Assembly: GCA_020746875.1 (NCBI GenBank)
Contig: JAGTJL010000027.1
Span: forward strand, 434,001 to 498,000
Direction: 5' to 3'
Length of the DNA stretch: 64,000 nucleotides
Source: Rhexocercosporidium sp. MPI-PUGE-AT-0058
Lineage: Eukaryota > Ascomycota > Leotiomycetes > Helotiales
Shown here one piece after another: positions 1 through 12,500 of the stretch. Numbering within the stretch: position 1 is the stretch's first letter; every line of letters starts with the position of its first letter. Under the pieces are notes generated by a model, which was given only the letters and a program-made list of their open reading frames with translations, was not told the DNA's origin and did no database searches. Made by a program: the position numbers and the translations under genes.

Positions 1-395
1 GAAGCCCCTGATCCCATGTCAGCGGTAGCGAAGCTTATAGATACAGTAACTTGCTACTACTGTTAGTTTATAATAGAGGATACGAGATCCTCTTAGATTA
101 TGTATCACACTGGGTTGGAAGACGATTCGGCACCTTCTAGTCGGGGGAACACGTGAGACCCTGAACAGATCTCTCCTCTACGAAAAATATTGGAGTTAAA
201 TGACGAGAAGCTTAAAGTAGTACAACGACGATGGACCTTGATTAGCAATGGAAGACATTCCTAGGGTCTAGAAACTGCTCATGTACAACACATAAGGTCG
301 GATCTTGGGCGGCAGCGAGGTTGATTATATGTAAGTCCTTTAGCTTCCATAATCCAAGACTAATTGCTTCCTTCCTTTGTCACAAGAAGCCTGAG

Positions 396-1130
396 CTACA
401 TGTCTTCCCGTTCATCATACCTCTGTCTGAGACTTTTCAGCTCTTCTTCCACCTCCCGTCGCCTTTGCTGTTCCGTTTTACATTTCTCCCGCTCATTAAT
501 TACCATATCAGTCAGCTGCTCTCGTGAATAGCCTTCCAAATTGTCTTCCTCTCCAATTTCCTTCTCCGGATCCACTATCTATAAAAGGGTGTTCCTATCT
601 TGCCCTTTGACTCGATTTACGTTCTTAGATAGTTTTCTATAACCACGGCGAAGATGAGCCTCCAAATTGTCCTTCCTAGTAAACCCCTTTTCGAACTGAG
701 AACATCCTTGCTTATAGCAGAAATGAGTTGCAGACTTGTTATGAATACTAGATTGGTGTCGATCGACATCTCTCTGAGACTTAAACGACTTTGCGCAGTT
801 CTTGCAAGGAAATCGATTCATATGCGGCAAGTCGGGAGTCACTAATCTGGCAGACCTATAGCAACATGAGTCGAAATGATCAGGTTTTTGGTACAAAGTG
901 CTTATGGCTGGGTACCTATTCAATTCATGCTCCGGATAACGACTATCCGTTGTACTCAAATCAGGTATACTAGTAGCAGCCTGAAATCCGTCATTTAGAG
1001 GTAAAGCCCAAAAAGGTCTTGTTTCAATTAAACTACCTAGGCTTACTCTATTATCAACGTCATGAGCGAGAAGGCCACCAAACGGCTCCGGATATATGTT
1101 CCAAAAATGGTCTTCGGGCGTACCTAACAC
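396..1130 (-). pseudogene. C2H2 zinc-finger protein with coiled-coil tail, interrupted by an amber codon
   Basis: The frame carries two C2H2-like fingers near its C-terminal half. The first is complete: CKNC, then a paired His (HQSSIH). The second starts with CYKQGC and lacks its last ligand, because the His expected after HLRRG is replaced by Tyr. Codon 579-581 is TAG, after which the same frame continues without indel to a stop at 396-398 through a strongly charged, coiled-coil-like segment (EREKCKTEQQRRREVEEE). The TAG can be explained by RIP of CAG or TGG. The 5' end is uncertain: the first ATG at 1130 is used, but an upstream exon is possible. Family role is DNA or RNA binding; the target is unknown. 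Confidence 0.6.
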
Positions 1131-2011
1131 TCGTCAGCAGTGCTGTCGAGAGAGACAAGGGTCAATATGACGTACAGTTCGTGCTCGCGGGCCACGTTGA
1201 ATTGGTAGAGTTACACTACTGTTACTACTATCTTATATTCACTGGCAGCGGGGTTGATAGTAATAACAAGTAGTATAACTCAACTACGTGCACGCGAGCA
1301 ACGAGCGATTCTGATATATGCTCTATCGCTGCCTGTACGGATTCTCACTAAGACTAATTGGCCATAGTGATTCTGATAAATAAATTGGTTTATTCTTTGC
1401 TATTAGACCGAGTCTGTTTGTCGAATATGGCAAGCCACGGGCTGCTGAAAAGTCAGTTTTTTTTTAAAGATGAAGTGAGTAAGTTGAAAGTTTCTGTAAT
1501 ACAGAAGAAAGGTAACTAGTTCTAGTGAGTAGCAAGTAGAGATATATAAGAGAGACCTACGTTCTAAGATTAATTGCTTAAATATCAGGTCTGGGAATTT
1601 ACACGCCGCGGCCGAGGCAATATATAAGGCAAAGCAAGGCAAAACAAGGCCAAGGCAATCAAGGCAAAAGGGCAGAGTGAGACAGGCCAAGCAGCAACAT
1701 TAGACTTAAATCAGTATTAGGAATTACCATCAGGCTTCTGATTTTAGCCATCCTCCTTGGTGCATACTAATTCGGTTAATTATCCCTCGGCTGCTGGCAA
1801 CTCCGGATTTCCGAACCCGTTTTTCTCGGTCTTGGCATAGAACTTCAGCATACCTTATCTGTTAATATAAGTTAACTTATCAAATAAGCATTGACTACTC
1901 GCGAAGATGACAAGCTTCTAATGATATGAGAAAGCAGCTCAAATCAGGTAAGGAATTAATCTCTTCGTCCGTTATATTTATATTTCGGTAGAGTCTATCA
2001 TAGATATCAAG
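1131..2011. other. gene-free stretch with CAAGG-type low complexity
   Basis: No coding region is recognised. Around 1618-1680 there is a short low-complexity tract built from AAGGCAA/CAAGG units. The rest is AT-rich and unremarkable. Confidence 0.5.
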
Positions 2012-2270
2012 ATGATTAATATTCAGAAACCAGCCGGTGATAGAGTCGCTGAGAAGTCATTCTGTTGCAGCTCCTGTCAAAAGGGCTTCGCGCGGAGGAG
2101 TGATATCGTTCGCCACGGTAAGAATCCACACATATACTCATGGTTGTTGTACTAACCACTCTCTAGAACGCATTCACAGTAGTAGTCGGCCTCATGTTTC
2201 CAAGCACCCAGGCTGTGGCAAGGAATTCATTCAGATGTCGGTGGCTCTGGACCAGACCTGTATAAGCTAA
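2012..2270 (+). pseudogene. C2H2 zinc-finger remnant with one intron
   Basis: Reading from ATG 2012 gives a zinc finger of the CSSCQKGFARRSDIVRH type. It continues across a 49-bp intron (2118-2166, donor GTAAGA, branch TACTAAC, acceptor CTCTAG) into the linker and start of a second finger. Splicing at these sites keeps the frame. The second finger has lost its first Cys (Ser in its place), keeps one Cys (HPGCGKEF), and ends at TAA 2268-2270 before the His pair. It is a truncated copy of a fungal C2H2 protein with at most one working finger. Confidence 0.6.
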
Positions 2271-2319
2271 GCGGACTATTCTTAGATTTCTTCCTTTTCT
2301 TCGATCGAACTTCAAATAA

Positions 2320-2788
2320 CTATTCGTCCTCGGGCTCTAGTGCGGAGGTACGGGGTGCGGGAGGGGCTACGGAGGAACGGGGCGCGAAGGAAGATCCCCA
2401 TCCATCAAGCACTCGAGGCTCTTGCGATGACGATTCTGCCTCCACAACCGCTTGAGCCGTAGAACCCTTCGAGATCGAATAATCTCCTGTATAAGCGAAC
2501 TGAGCAAACCGTACGAATGTTCCTTTATCCACGTCCATCCACCTAGATTCGCCAGCTACGCTCTCTGCCATCTCTCCCCGCATGAGCGCAGCTAGTGCAG
2601 GGGATTGCTCTGCGAGTACCGCCTCGTGGACCATAATTGGAACCTCGTCGGGCCGATAATAAACTTGAAAGGGCGAGAAAGGAGTATCTTATGAGAGGGA
2701 GGTGTTAGTTCGTATAACTATGAAGTCTTCGAGGCAGTAGATTGCCAACCGTGGAAGATAGGACATACTCTTCAAACGTGGCCGGCAT
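2320..2788 (-). pseudogene. BTB/POZ domain protein, short and probably broken
   Basis: The main exon (about 2670 down to 2320) has the fungal BTB core: VHEAVLAEQSPALAALMRG, then FVRFAQFAYTGDYS, followed by an acidic tail ending at the stop. A plausible first exon starts at ATG 2788 (MPATFEEYV) and is joined by a short intron with acceptor TTTCAAG near 2671. The spliced frame does not match the downstream BTB frame, so one base appears lost around the junction. BTB proteins of this family are protein-interaction modules, often near transposons in fungi. The product is shorter than the usual 200-300 residues. Confidence 0.55.
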
Positions 2789-3866
2789 ATTGACTTTGAG
2801 CTAAAGATAGGTATTTTGACCATTCAGTATCTGCCTTCAAAGAGTAGGGAGCGATAATCATCGGAGAAATATGAGTATTGCAATTGTGGTGCGTTGATCC
2901 ATTAACTCGCTTCCTTACGGGAAGCTTTAAAGGCTCAGCTTATCGGCACGTGCAGCTGCTATCGCCGCCATGACATGAAATGAAAAGGGTTTCCATTTCG
3001 CGATAGCATAAGGTTTGCTAACGACCTTTAGTAGACAACTGCCGCGACCATTGCAAGCCGCTGCCAAGCCTCGCGCAAAAGTCTCCTGGAGCGCCGCATT
3101 CACAAAAGAATATTCGAGAGCATCAGCCACTGATCTAATTTTAGATATAAAAAGCTAAAGCCTTTTAGGTTAGATCAATAATCTCTCCACCTTCACTCCA
3201 GCCGTAATATATTCTGACGATTTATCACTGAATCCCTCCCCTATTCTCCTGAACCAAAAACCTTCCTCTTATTATATACGAACTCCTCAGACGCTTTGAA
3301 TCTCACGCTATAGTCAACCTAGCTGGTAGACTCCGCTGTTAGCTGCGGCAAATGATCCAAGCTATGAATTCCAGAACTGGGAAGACTGCAAAGACTGCGA
3401 AGAGTATTGTACGTACCCTCTTAATAGATATGTTTTTTTCATACGTAATAGCCCTATCCAAGACGTAATAGAATACTGATTTAGATGCATATAAGATGAG
3501 TGAAGCGCCGAAAACAGCTTCACTCTCAAGACAAGCAGATCTACAACACATCCTCGCCGAAAATGACGCTAAGAACATACAGCAGGGACACCTGTGGAAG
3601 GACTTCGCAAATGGCCCTACCAACTCTATTTGTCGTTTGGCATTGAAAAGGATACAGTACATCCTGTTGGGTATTAACGCATGGGTGCAGCCAATCCTCT
3701 GGTAGGTGGTGTCGCACATCAGGCACGCCAGGCGTTGGCACTGCATTCCAGTTGGATGAATCGACGTGGTCTTTACTAATCCCAACCACCAATTTATTTC
3801 TATAGTGTTTGAAATATTTACTTCCATCAGGTCATTCCAAACCCTCATCGACATCAACGATTAGAT
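2789..3866. other. no recognisable gene
   Basis: Several short open frames occur on both strands (for example 2927-3130 minus, 3339-3857 minus, 3496-3705 plus), but none shows a family motif and the longer ones overlap in opposite orientation. Nothing here can be supported as a gene. Confidence 0.4.
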
Positions 3867-6590
3867 ATGGATCCAGCCTCGGGCTCTCCCTTGCAACGCA
3901 TTCAGTACAAGCCTCTCGACGCTTCTCGCAACGAGATTCGAGTTTTATCCTTCGAGCCTCCCTCGACACCCGATGACTTGAGCAGTCGCCTAGATCGCAT
4001 TCTAGGTTTACGTCTCGATCCCTTGCGCCTCACACTTGAGCACGTATCTTTGGACGACTTTAAGCCAGAATATATAACATTTCGTACCGAACGCCTTACG
4101 CAATGGAGCAGGAGTCAGGTTGACGACGCTTAATGCGAGCAGTTTGACTTTGAACTAGGGTCGACATCCTCAGACGTGGTCCGCACTATTACTAAGTTCA
4201 TATGGGGCGACTACACAGCAATCAGTTACATGTGGGGCAGCCCAGAAGATACGAAGACAATCACCATCAACGGGATGCCTATTACCGTTGGGGAGAAGGT
4301 AGCTGCTGCTTTGGACTGCCTTCGGTCTTCCCTCGTGGACAAGGTCTGGATCGACGCCGTTTATACTAATCAGGACGATATCGACGAGCGCAATGCTCAG
4401 GTCCTAAGGATAAGAGATATTTTTAGCCAGTCGCAAGCAGTAACAATATAGCTCGGAGAAGATGAAATGGGTGGCACAGGCCTGGAATCTTAGGTCGAGA
4501 CTTCGTTTGATAAGCTTCGCCTTTGCAATACAATTTTGGAAGCCCACGGCAGGCAAACATTAGAAGCAGCTCTGGGGATTAGCGTGAAAGCATGGGAATC
4601 CGATCATAATTATAACGAGCTGGAAGGTTTCCCCTTCTCAGGGGATGTCTTATACTTTGACAACGAGTGGTAGGCCGACTCAGATGACGAGGATGAATTT
4701 GGACCCCCTCATTTTCGCGATCTTATTGCTGTAGCACTCTTTCGCCTTGCTCAGAATCCGTACTGGACTCGCCTATAGATAATTCAAGAACTAGCTGTCA
4801 GCCCGATCCGTTCGACCCTCGACTGGGGCGATTCAAGCGTACCCCTTCGCGTAGTTCTGACGCTTACAGATATCTTTTGCAACAAAATTCTGGACGGCGG
4901 TACCTTAGACTCTCGCGCGGTAGCCAGAATGTCGCCGTATCTGCAACTACTGAACTCTATTGAGCAGTAGCAGAAGTCGGGAGTCTTGTCTAATAAGGAA
5001 GACGGGCTGAAGGGCACGGCAGTGGACGACTTACGTCGCTTGGCAGGATCTGCACAGTGCACACTCCCCCACGACAAGGTATTCGGATTACTCGGCCTAT
5101 TGCCTCAAGCTATATCTAGCAAGATCACGATTGACTATAAACGGGACGAAACAGAACTTTCGTCTGAGTTCACCGCGGCAATTTTTATTGCAAATGAGCA
5201 TAATAGAAACTTAGAAGGAGCAGGAGACGTAAAAGTACAAAGCACGACGGGCAATTCCATATACGCCTTGCAGGATGTGCCGGAGAAAGGAAAGGGTCTC
5301 GTCGCAATCGAAAAGATCTCCAAGGGCACGCAAATTCTCTCTGAAGAGGCCGTCGTTACAGTCAGTGAATCGGTCGGCAGCAAGCGGCTTCGAACATCCA
5401 CCTGCAAGCAAGTTGAAGCCCTTAGCGAAAACCAGCGGCGAGACTTCCTATCCATGCACAATATCCACCCATGTAGGAATGCTGCTGAGTAGTATCTCGG
5501 GATTTTTCGAACAAACTCCCTCCCTGCCGAAGCCGTTGGAGATAAAGGGGCAATCTTCCTAGAAGCATGTCGCATTAACCACGCTTACGATAATAATGCA
5601 CAGAAGAACTAAAATGAAAAGATCAAACGACACACAGTGCATGCTCTGAGATACATCAACAAAGGCGAAGAGATCACGATAACTTACTTAGCCCCTCTTA
5701 AGAACCGCAAAGCCCGGCAGAAGGCTCTTCAGGAAAGGTTCGACTTTATATGTTTGTGCCATCTCTGCTCCTTACCGCTAGAGTAGAGTCAAGAAAGCGA
5801 CAGGAGATTTGAGGAGATCCACCGCTTGGACGGTGTCATCGACCAACTCGGCACAGAGGGAATTTTGGTATCCCCACTCCGGACCCTCCGCTACTTTAAT
5901 CAACAGATACGTCTCTATAACGAGCAAGGACGAGAGGACGTTGGGTTTGCGCAGGCCTTTGTCAATGCCGCCCAGCTCGTCATCGCCAATAGCGACTTGG
6001 CAAAAGGACGCATCTTCGTGGAGAGGGCGGCGTCTGTTTGGAAAACGACCCTTGGCGGCGACAGCACGCCAGCTATCAAACACGGAGCTCTAGCACAGCC
6101 TGCTCAGCTTCGAAGCGGGTACACAGTCGCAATTCTATACCCAAAAGCCACGTATTTACGTTTAGGCCCCCTGGTATTCGCCATGAGGATCTCCGGATGA
6201 TCAAGGTATTATAAAATTGCTAATCTACACCTTGATCTATCTTCGCTAACCGAACGGGATATCGTATAGGTCTTCCCACTGTCACTGGATAAGTTGCTAG
6301 CGTTAAACGACTAGGTCCAACAGTTCTCAACAGAGCTTAGTGGTATCAGAATATGTCACGGGTGCGGTAAGAAGGCAGCATCTCTGCAACGGTGTGGCAA
6401 GTGCTCGTCTTTCTGGTATTGCGATAGGGTAAGATTACCAATGAAAATCTTCCTCGTATTATATTGACTCGGATGCTAATATAAGTATGATAAGGCCTGC
6501 CAAGTAGCTGGCTGGAACGAGAAAGGTCACAAGGCTGATTGCAAGCTCCTCAAGGATCCCGATTTGCGAGGGATGTTCATTCTCAAATGA
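3867..6590 (+). pseudogene. HET-SET-MYND gene inactivated by ten TAG/TAA codons
   Basis: A single frame runs from ATG 3867 through four exons (3867-6118, 6166-6205, 6270-6428, 6495-6590) to TGA 6588-6590. All introns are in consistent phase and there are no indels. The N-terminal third has the HET (heterokaryon incompatibility) motifs: a YTAISYMWG block, KVWIDAVYTNQDD, and YWTRL then stop then IIQE. From about 5240 the frame carries a SET methyltransferase-like region (GKGLVAIEKISKGTQI; GEEITITYLAPLKNRKARQ; CLCHLCSLP). A C-terminal MYND zinc finger (ICHGCGKKA, CGKCSSFWYC, ending GHKADC) spans the last intron. In-frame stops lie at 4131, 4449, 4491, 4671, 4776, 4968, 5490, 5610, 5784 and 6312. 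All are TAA or TAG, several at positions where relatives have Trp or Gln. This is the outcome expected of RIP. Confidence 0.8.
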
Positions 6591-7571
6591 GACGAATTTG
6601 ATAGCCATATTCGATTTCCTCTACACGCTGCAAAAGACTCCTAAAATAGTCTAGTTTCAATTGCCTAGGAAGAGAGCTTAAAGAGAATTCGGCGCAACTT
6701 CATTTCCTGATATCCATAGCTATAGTCTTATTCGCCTTTTGTGAAACTGCTAGTTATCCATCTAGTTGCAGGTAGTCTGCCTACTATCTATTATTCTTCT
6801 CTCATTGTTCTGCCCAAGCAATTTTTTCTCTCCCATATGTTTAGAAAGGCGCTTCTCGATATCTTCCGGTAGTATATTCTTTAAGAGAGGATAAGCAGTT
6901 TGCTATATAAGTATTAGCACCGGTCGTGTATTTCAAGCAAGCAATTGCTTTTACTTACTATCTCTGCTATAGATGGTGGCCACAATGCATGGTCCCTAGA
7001 TCTCTATATAGTATATCGACCATGCTTGCAAATGATTAGAGCCACGGCAATACCATCGAGGTCCCCTAATTCGAGCGACCTCTTCGTCAATACATGCCAC
7101 GTTTACGTCGAACTCATGGAACCGTGACATCCTGGGAGAGCATAGTTCCTATGAGAAATTTCTTAGGAACCGTGTTCTCCTAAACGACTTTTCATAGGAC
7201 CTGTGTGTAACAAACCATTAAGTCTAGTGGTGACTAGAAGTGCAAGTAGGTTGGTATTCTAGGGTACGGATAAGGGAGCTGTCACTAATCAAGTCGTGTA
7301 TTGCAAGTTATTAAAGTAGGTATGAAATACTTTATTTGAGTTAAGCACGAAGCTTCCATCTGATAAAGAAACTATCTACTTATATAGAACCTTCGTCGGT
7401 CCGTCACGTGCCTCTTATGCTGGTTTCGACACTTGTCTAACCGTAACAACTATTACTCCTTAAATATGTGATATCTCTAGTATTCGTCTAATGGGTATTT
7501 CCTACGTTTACCCTCCGGCACTTGCTTTGCCACCCTCTTGTTGTGTGCTTGATGTTTTCCCCTCCACAATA
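6591..7571. other. intergenic, nothing recognised
   Basis: No family motif was found. A short inverted repeat around 7145-7170 (TTCCTA...TAGGAA arms) is the only local structure noticed. Confidence 0.4.
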
Positions 7572-7805
7572 TAAACATTGAAAGGTGAAATAATAACAAT
7601 CAAAGCACTAATGTACACAAATTGTTCCAACCCTCCCATTTCGCACACAACATCCCTCAGCTAAGCATCACCGTTTATAGCTTCCGTCGATCCCACGCCC
7701 TTGAAATCGCATTCGAAATCCTCAGATGGGCAATAGCCACTTCGAGATGGGACATATTCACCTGGCATTCGTCTTAGATTTCCAGAGCTGAGCCCTTGAG
7801 TTGGA
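7572..7805 (-). repeat. inverted copy of the AAA-gene 3' end (left arm)
   Basis: Read on the minus strand, this segment matches 14185-14422 on the plus strand over more than 200 bp, including about 90 bp of 3' flank. It supplies the last roughly 45 codons and the stop of the membrane-protein gene at 7661-8939. One base is missing relative to the right arm (TTGCCCATCTG against TTGCCGCATCTG). Confidence 0.8.
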
Positions 7806-8939
7806 TGAAAAGCCTTGTAGACCTGCAATGCCCCTTCAATGCTTTGCACCATGCCGAAGAAGATCGTCAAGAACAGGACAACGACAGCGATCCAGAAGGT
7901 ATACCATTGGACTCCATTTCGTCGATCATACCACCACTGAGAGATTGTTGCAGGTCGAGACTGGTCGAAGGCTTGCTTCAAGATAATTAGTCGATCATGC
8001 CAGAAGTGGAATTTCTCAATTTGTCGATCGTCGAGCTGCAACGGGTCACATTTCAGAAGCGTCTTGTCGATCCGATAGGATTCGGGATGCCTTTTTAACC
8101 ACTCTCGAGTTTGTTTGTCATGCTGCGGGAAGATGAGGGACAAGGTCCGTAGTGTTTCTTCCCCGAGGCCATCGGGGTATATTTTACTGCTCGGGTCAGC
8201 CATGGGCTTCGGATTTTTGCACCCGTCAGACGCACCAGTTCTGCCAGTTCAAGAAAGAAGCATGGTGGAATATCGCAACGACCTTATCCTCTTTATCAAT
8301 CATCCGTAAATGATCTGCCAAGTTATCTGTGGGCTTTATCTGAATCCCTGCAATGCGCTCCAGATTTGACGCCGTGAACATTTGTTCCAGTTTGATACCA
8401 TCATTGCCAAGCACCTGAGGTTCACTGAAATGATGGTTCAGGAAATCTCTGAGAATTCCGGAACTCCATTTCAGCTGTGCTTGTCCAGAAATAACGAGAT
8501 TGTCGACAGCGATGTTGACCATGAGATGCAATCGGGCGGCTAGATCGATCGCGCCGTCTAATATCTCGTCTTCATTGGGTCGATGGCGCGTGGGAAGTCT
8601 TGATCTAAGGCTTTCCTTGATCGCGTCTCGCGGGGTTAGATCCTCAAGCTGGTGTACTATATCGAGAATATCTTGATGGGTTCTTGCCAGTACATGCTGC
8701 CCTTGGTCGATCAAGGCATCGTGGCATTGCCTGGCATAGTACCAGAAGTAAGACTCCCAGTCCAGCTCGTCTTGCCGATACCTGGAGGATCCGTTTTCTG
8801 GCCAAAAGCTTTCGATAATCTCAGTTCTGGTCGCAGCGTCAATTGAGGTTTTGTTGAGGGGACCATTGAGCGTCGTCATGATGCCGTCACGTGAGGAAAG
8901 AGGACCAAGTTGCGCGACAAAAGAACTTCGGCGAGACAT
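7661..8939 (-). pseudogene. fungal C-terminal membrane-anchored protein of unknown function, frameshifted
   Basis: The frame from ATG 8939 carries a helical N-terminal region (DELDWESYFWYYARQCHDAL, later HLRMIDKEDKVVAIFHHASF). It ends at TGA near 8226-8230. The next frame picks up immediately and continues through PDGLGEETLRTLSLIFPQ to the hallmark of this fungal family: WWYDRRNGVQWYTFW, then a transmembrane helix and the motif QSIEGALQVYKA. One single-base frameshift therefore separates two halves of one gene. The last part of the reading frame comes from the duplicated 3' end of a neighbouring AAA gene, so the C-terminus is chimeric. The function of the family is unknown to me; the single C-terminal membrane helix suggests a tail-anchored protein. 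Confidence 0.65.
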
Positions 8940-9564
8940 TTTCGATATATATTGCATACGTACGACAGGCACCATTGCGTGGCTTACGGAGTACAACACT
9001 GTTCTCTCCGTCAAATTATGGTCGCTTTGCCCTGTCAATGGGATTGCTAGGGTTGTTGCTTTTCGTGGCGTCAACTTTAGGCTAGTGTAAAGCCCAAGGT
9101 TGATTCTCAAGGCACAAGGCAGACATGATAAAAAAGTTGAGCGGACGACAACCGGCACAGGGCTTCTTTCTGGAGAATGCAATTCACTCCTTGTCAGGCC
9201 GATTTGGGTGTTAGCTTCTCAAGTCTTGTTGGTCGAGTACGCCTGATGGACCGGTCCAGGCTTCCCCGAAGTTGTTCAGCTGGCATGAACATTTGGGCGC
9301 TGGCTTTACCACTCGTGGCACCCTTTGAGCACTGCCACGTCACATCGAAAGTGCATACGGTCTACTTCCTCAGATGAGAATTGTTTGAAAAGCCATGCTT
9401 TCATATATGCTTGGTACAGACTTCCGCCCTTCGGCTTAATTCCTCGTCCTGAATCTTTCGATCTACGCCCCCCTTTTTTTTCAGTCCTATGGCCCATTGT
9501 GCTGCTCATTATCGTCCCTTCTTTCTAGCTTCTCAGTCATATCTCCTCTAGCCGTATCGATGTC
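8940..9564. other. intergenic region between divergent genes
   Basis: This stretch lies between the starts of a minus-strand and a plus-strand gene, so it probably holds both promoters. No specific element was recognised. Confidence 0.4.
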
Positions 9565-12500
9565 ATGACCGGCTCGCTTCTAGAAGCGTTGGTTGCCCGG
9601 AGCAGTCTACGTCCGCGTGTGCAACAACCCCCGAGTGTTTGGGAAAATACATTGGTCCTATCAACTTCGTAAATCATTGCTGGGCGGCGAAAGGTTCTGT
9701 TCGAGATCGATTTTACTCTGAGCTTAGGCTAGCGATTTTACGCTACCTGGACGGTTGGTTTGGATCTCTGTCAACCAAGGATCAGGTCACTTTATCCGTT
9801 TATATGATTGGAAAAACCGAGAAGATGGCATCTCCTACGGTTCTGTTTATTTCCGAGAATGATTGCTATCGGAAGAAAGCTCGGGAAATCATCAAGGACA
9901 GCGGTATACTTAAGCAGTACCCAGGATTCAAGACTGCCCATATATCGAAAGATCCCGGATGCGAGCAGCTGGAACCGCTTGCGTCAGGCCAGGGAACAAA
10001 GACGAACATTCAAAATGATAACCCCGTGACAGAAGTCTTCTACGAACGCTCAAAATCTTTGCAGCCAGTCGGCATGCCGATCCATGTCCGCCACGGCTCC
10101 TCCATGCGCGTCGCAACTGCGAATACTATTCGCTTACGAAGCCGGTTATTTTACCTCGCGCCCTGCCACACTTTTTTTGACAGACTTCAAAAGCCGAATG
10201 CGACTACCACCAAACCCGATGATAATTTCGAGATCGACAGCGATAGCGAAACCGAATATGATGATGAACTAGAAGCTTCGAGTACAAGTATCGGGAGTCA
10301 AAGCACGGATGCTTGGTCTGATAATGATCATTTTTTGGAGGGTGAAGATCATTCCCCTGGAAGTTCTTCTATAACAACGTTCGATGCACCCGAATTGACC
10401 AACACGACGGCCGCCCCCCCACCACTTGAGGAAGTGAATGGCAAGCTCCTGCCATTCGCCAAGGCGCAGGTCAACTACTCGCCACTAGAGCTTACCACAC
10501 CGCCTTTGGAGTCCCTCGCACCGCTCGGTGTTCTAGTCGATTGGTCTGTAGATCAGGACTGGGCGCTCGTTGAAGTCGTTGAGAACGGAGACTCAAACGT
10601 TTCGTCTATTCTCTCCACGAATCTTCCGGATCTTTCCACAGCTCAGATAGCTCTTCTCCCACAAGATGACGCCAAGGTCGTCACATATACGGCTTCTGGT
10701 GGCCAAATGACTGGCACTATAGCTGGTACGCCTTCCTACACTCGTGTGCCACACGGGACGTCGTTTCAAGAGGTGTTTTCCATCAACCTTGATTGGCCTC
10801 TTGCAGACGGTGACTGTGGATCAGCTGTTTTCGATGCGGCTACTGGTGAGCTCTTTGGCCATATAGTAGCAGGGTGTCGAACAACCGGATTTGCTTATGT
10901 GATGGCTGCTCACCTCGTATTTCCTGAGCTTGAGAAATCCGCTCAGCAAATCAATGACGTCGCAGAGCGACTTTCCAGCACTGCAAAATCCTCAACCACG
11001 ACGCTACTGCCTCCATACTCGCCATTAATTCAGGGAGTTGGTACAAGTCTCCGCTCCAGTGTTCATCCATACTATCTTGAACTACCACATTCCTCGTCGC
11101 AGGCGACTCGCGACACGCCGACTGACATTGTGAAGTTGAAGGATGAGGAGGGTCAGACGCCGCTGTCGTGGGCTTCTGGGAACTGGCACTTGGCGTGGCC
11201 TCAGCTGTTCACAAAACGACGACCATATAATCGCTATAGTCGCGAAGCCGAAAATCAACCATACATTGAATGGCTGGATACTCAATATGACGACGGTGAT
11301 GAGGAGGAGGAGAAGGAGGAGGATGAAGATGAAGCTGAAGCTGAAGAGGAAGATGGCGCATCGAGAGAGGGTGATGGGCCTTCAAATGCGCCCAAGGATG
11401 AAGTCGACGAGCAATCGAAGGGCACCGATGCTAGCAGTCAGATCAGTGATGTCAGACGCTTCATGAAAGGCATGGATGGGGACAAAGATTTCCTGGAAGA
11501 TTACGATATGGTTGATGAAGTGGCCAGCTTTTGTGAAAAAGGGGAATCTGATGGACCCGTTCCAATGCTCGGAAAACATGTGGCATTATTGGACGAAAGA
11601 ACCATTTTCGGTACTCTCGGCGACAAAAAAGGACACTGCAGGACAAACTCGGAGCCTGTTACCTGGGAACTGTTGCGCGAAAAACTAAAGAAACAGGTAA
11701 TCCTAATCTGATGCAGTGACAATTATATAAGAAGATAGGAGAACTGACTAAAGCTGCACAGCGCCTGAGAGCTGATCCAGATTCGACGAACGCATTCACG
11801 GACGAAGAGAGCGATGTAGAAAGAAGAATACTGTAAGTTATAAAGTCTACGTGTTCTAATCATGTAATCTGGCTGATCTGTCTAGCTTCATCCCGAACTT
11901 AGATTCATTCACGATTCAGGTTATTGTAGAAACGGCATCACGCAGCCAAGCCTGGCCTTTAAGGTATCTTTTTTACAATTACCTAAAGCGGAAGACATCA
12001 ATAGGTGTCACAATTCCTGTAAGTACTTGTGGATCACACGCCCGTCCCATGTATTACTGCGACTAATACTAATTACCGTATGGTAGCTCACCGGGTTCCC
12101 TGTCTTTACTCTAGATTTCCATATTCCATATTGGGTCATGACAACAAAGAAATCGGCAATGACGGATCGGCGGAAGAAATCTGATGGCAGTCCCTTAAGA
12201 GAGACACGGAAATTAGACTTCCTATCTAGGTCCAAGGGTCGATCCCAAGATTCAACCACCACAGCTAAACACTACTGGCTACACGAAGCCCAAATTTCAA
12301 TCGTTGTGACAGGGGTTAACCATTGGGTATGGACTGCCTATGGATTTGTCGATACTTACTTTGGATCCAAGGGGACAGTGGAAGACTATAAGAACCTGAC
12401 GGGACAACACGGGGAACGAGGAGACCCCCTTATGGCGAGGGGCCGTTACGGTGCTGAGCCCATATGGACGCCTAGAGAATACTTCTTAACGGTGATTGAG

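Noticed and set aside
3339..3857. 172-codon minus-strand frame
   Set aside because: No family motif, overlaps open frames on both strands, and the composition is unlike a conserved protein.
3867..6590. Reassigned TAG/TAA codons (read as Gln) in the HET-SET-MYND gene
   Set aside because: Other intact genes here end in TAA (MBOAT gene, 62210 gene), several of the stops replace Trp, and RIP explains the pattern.
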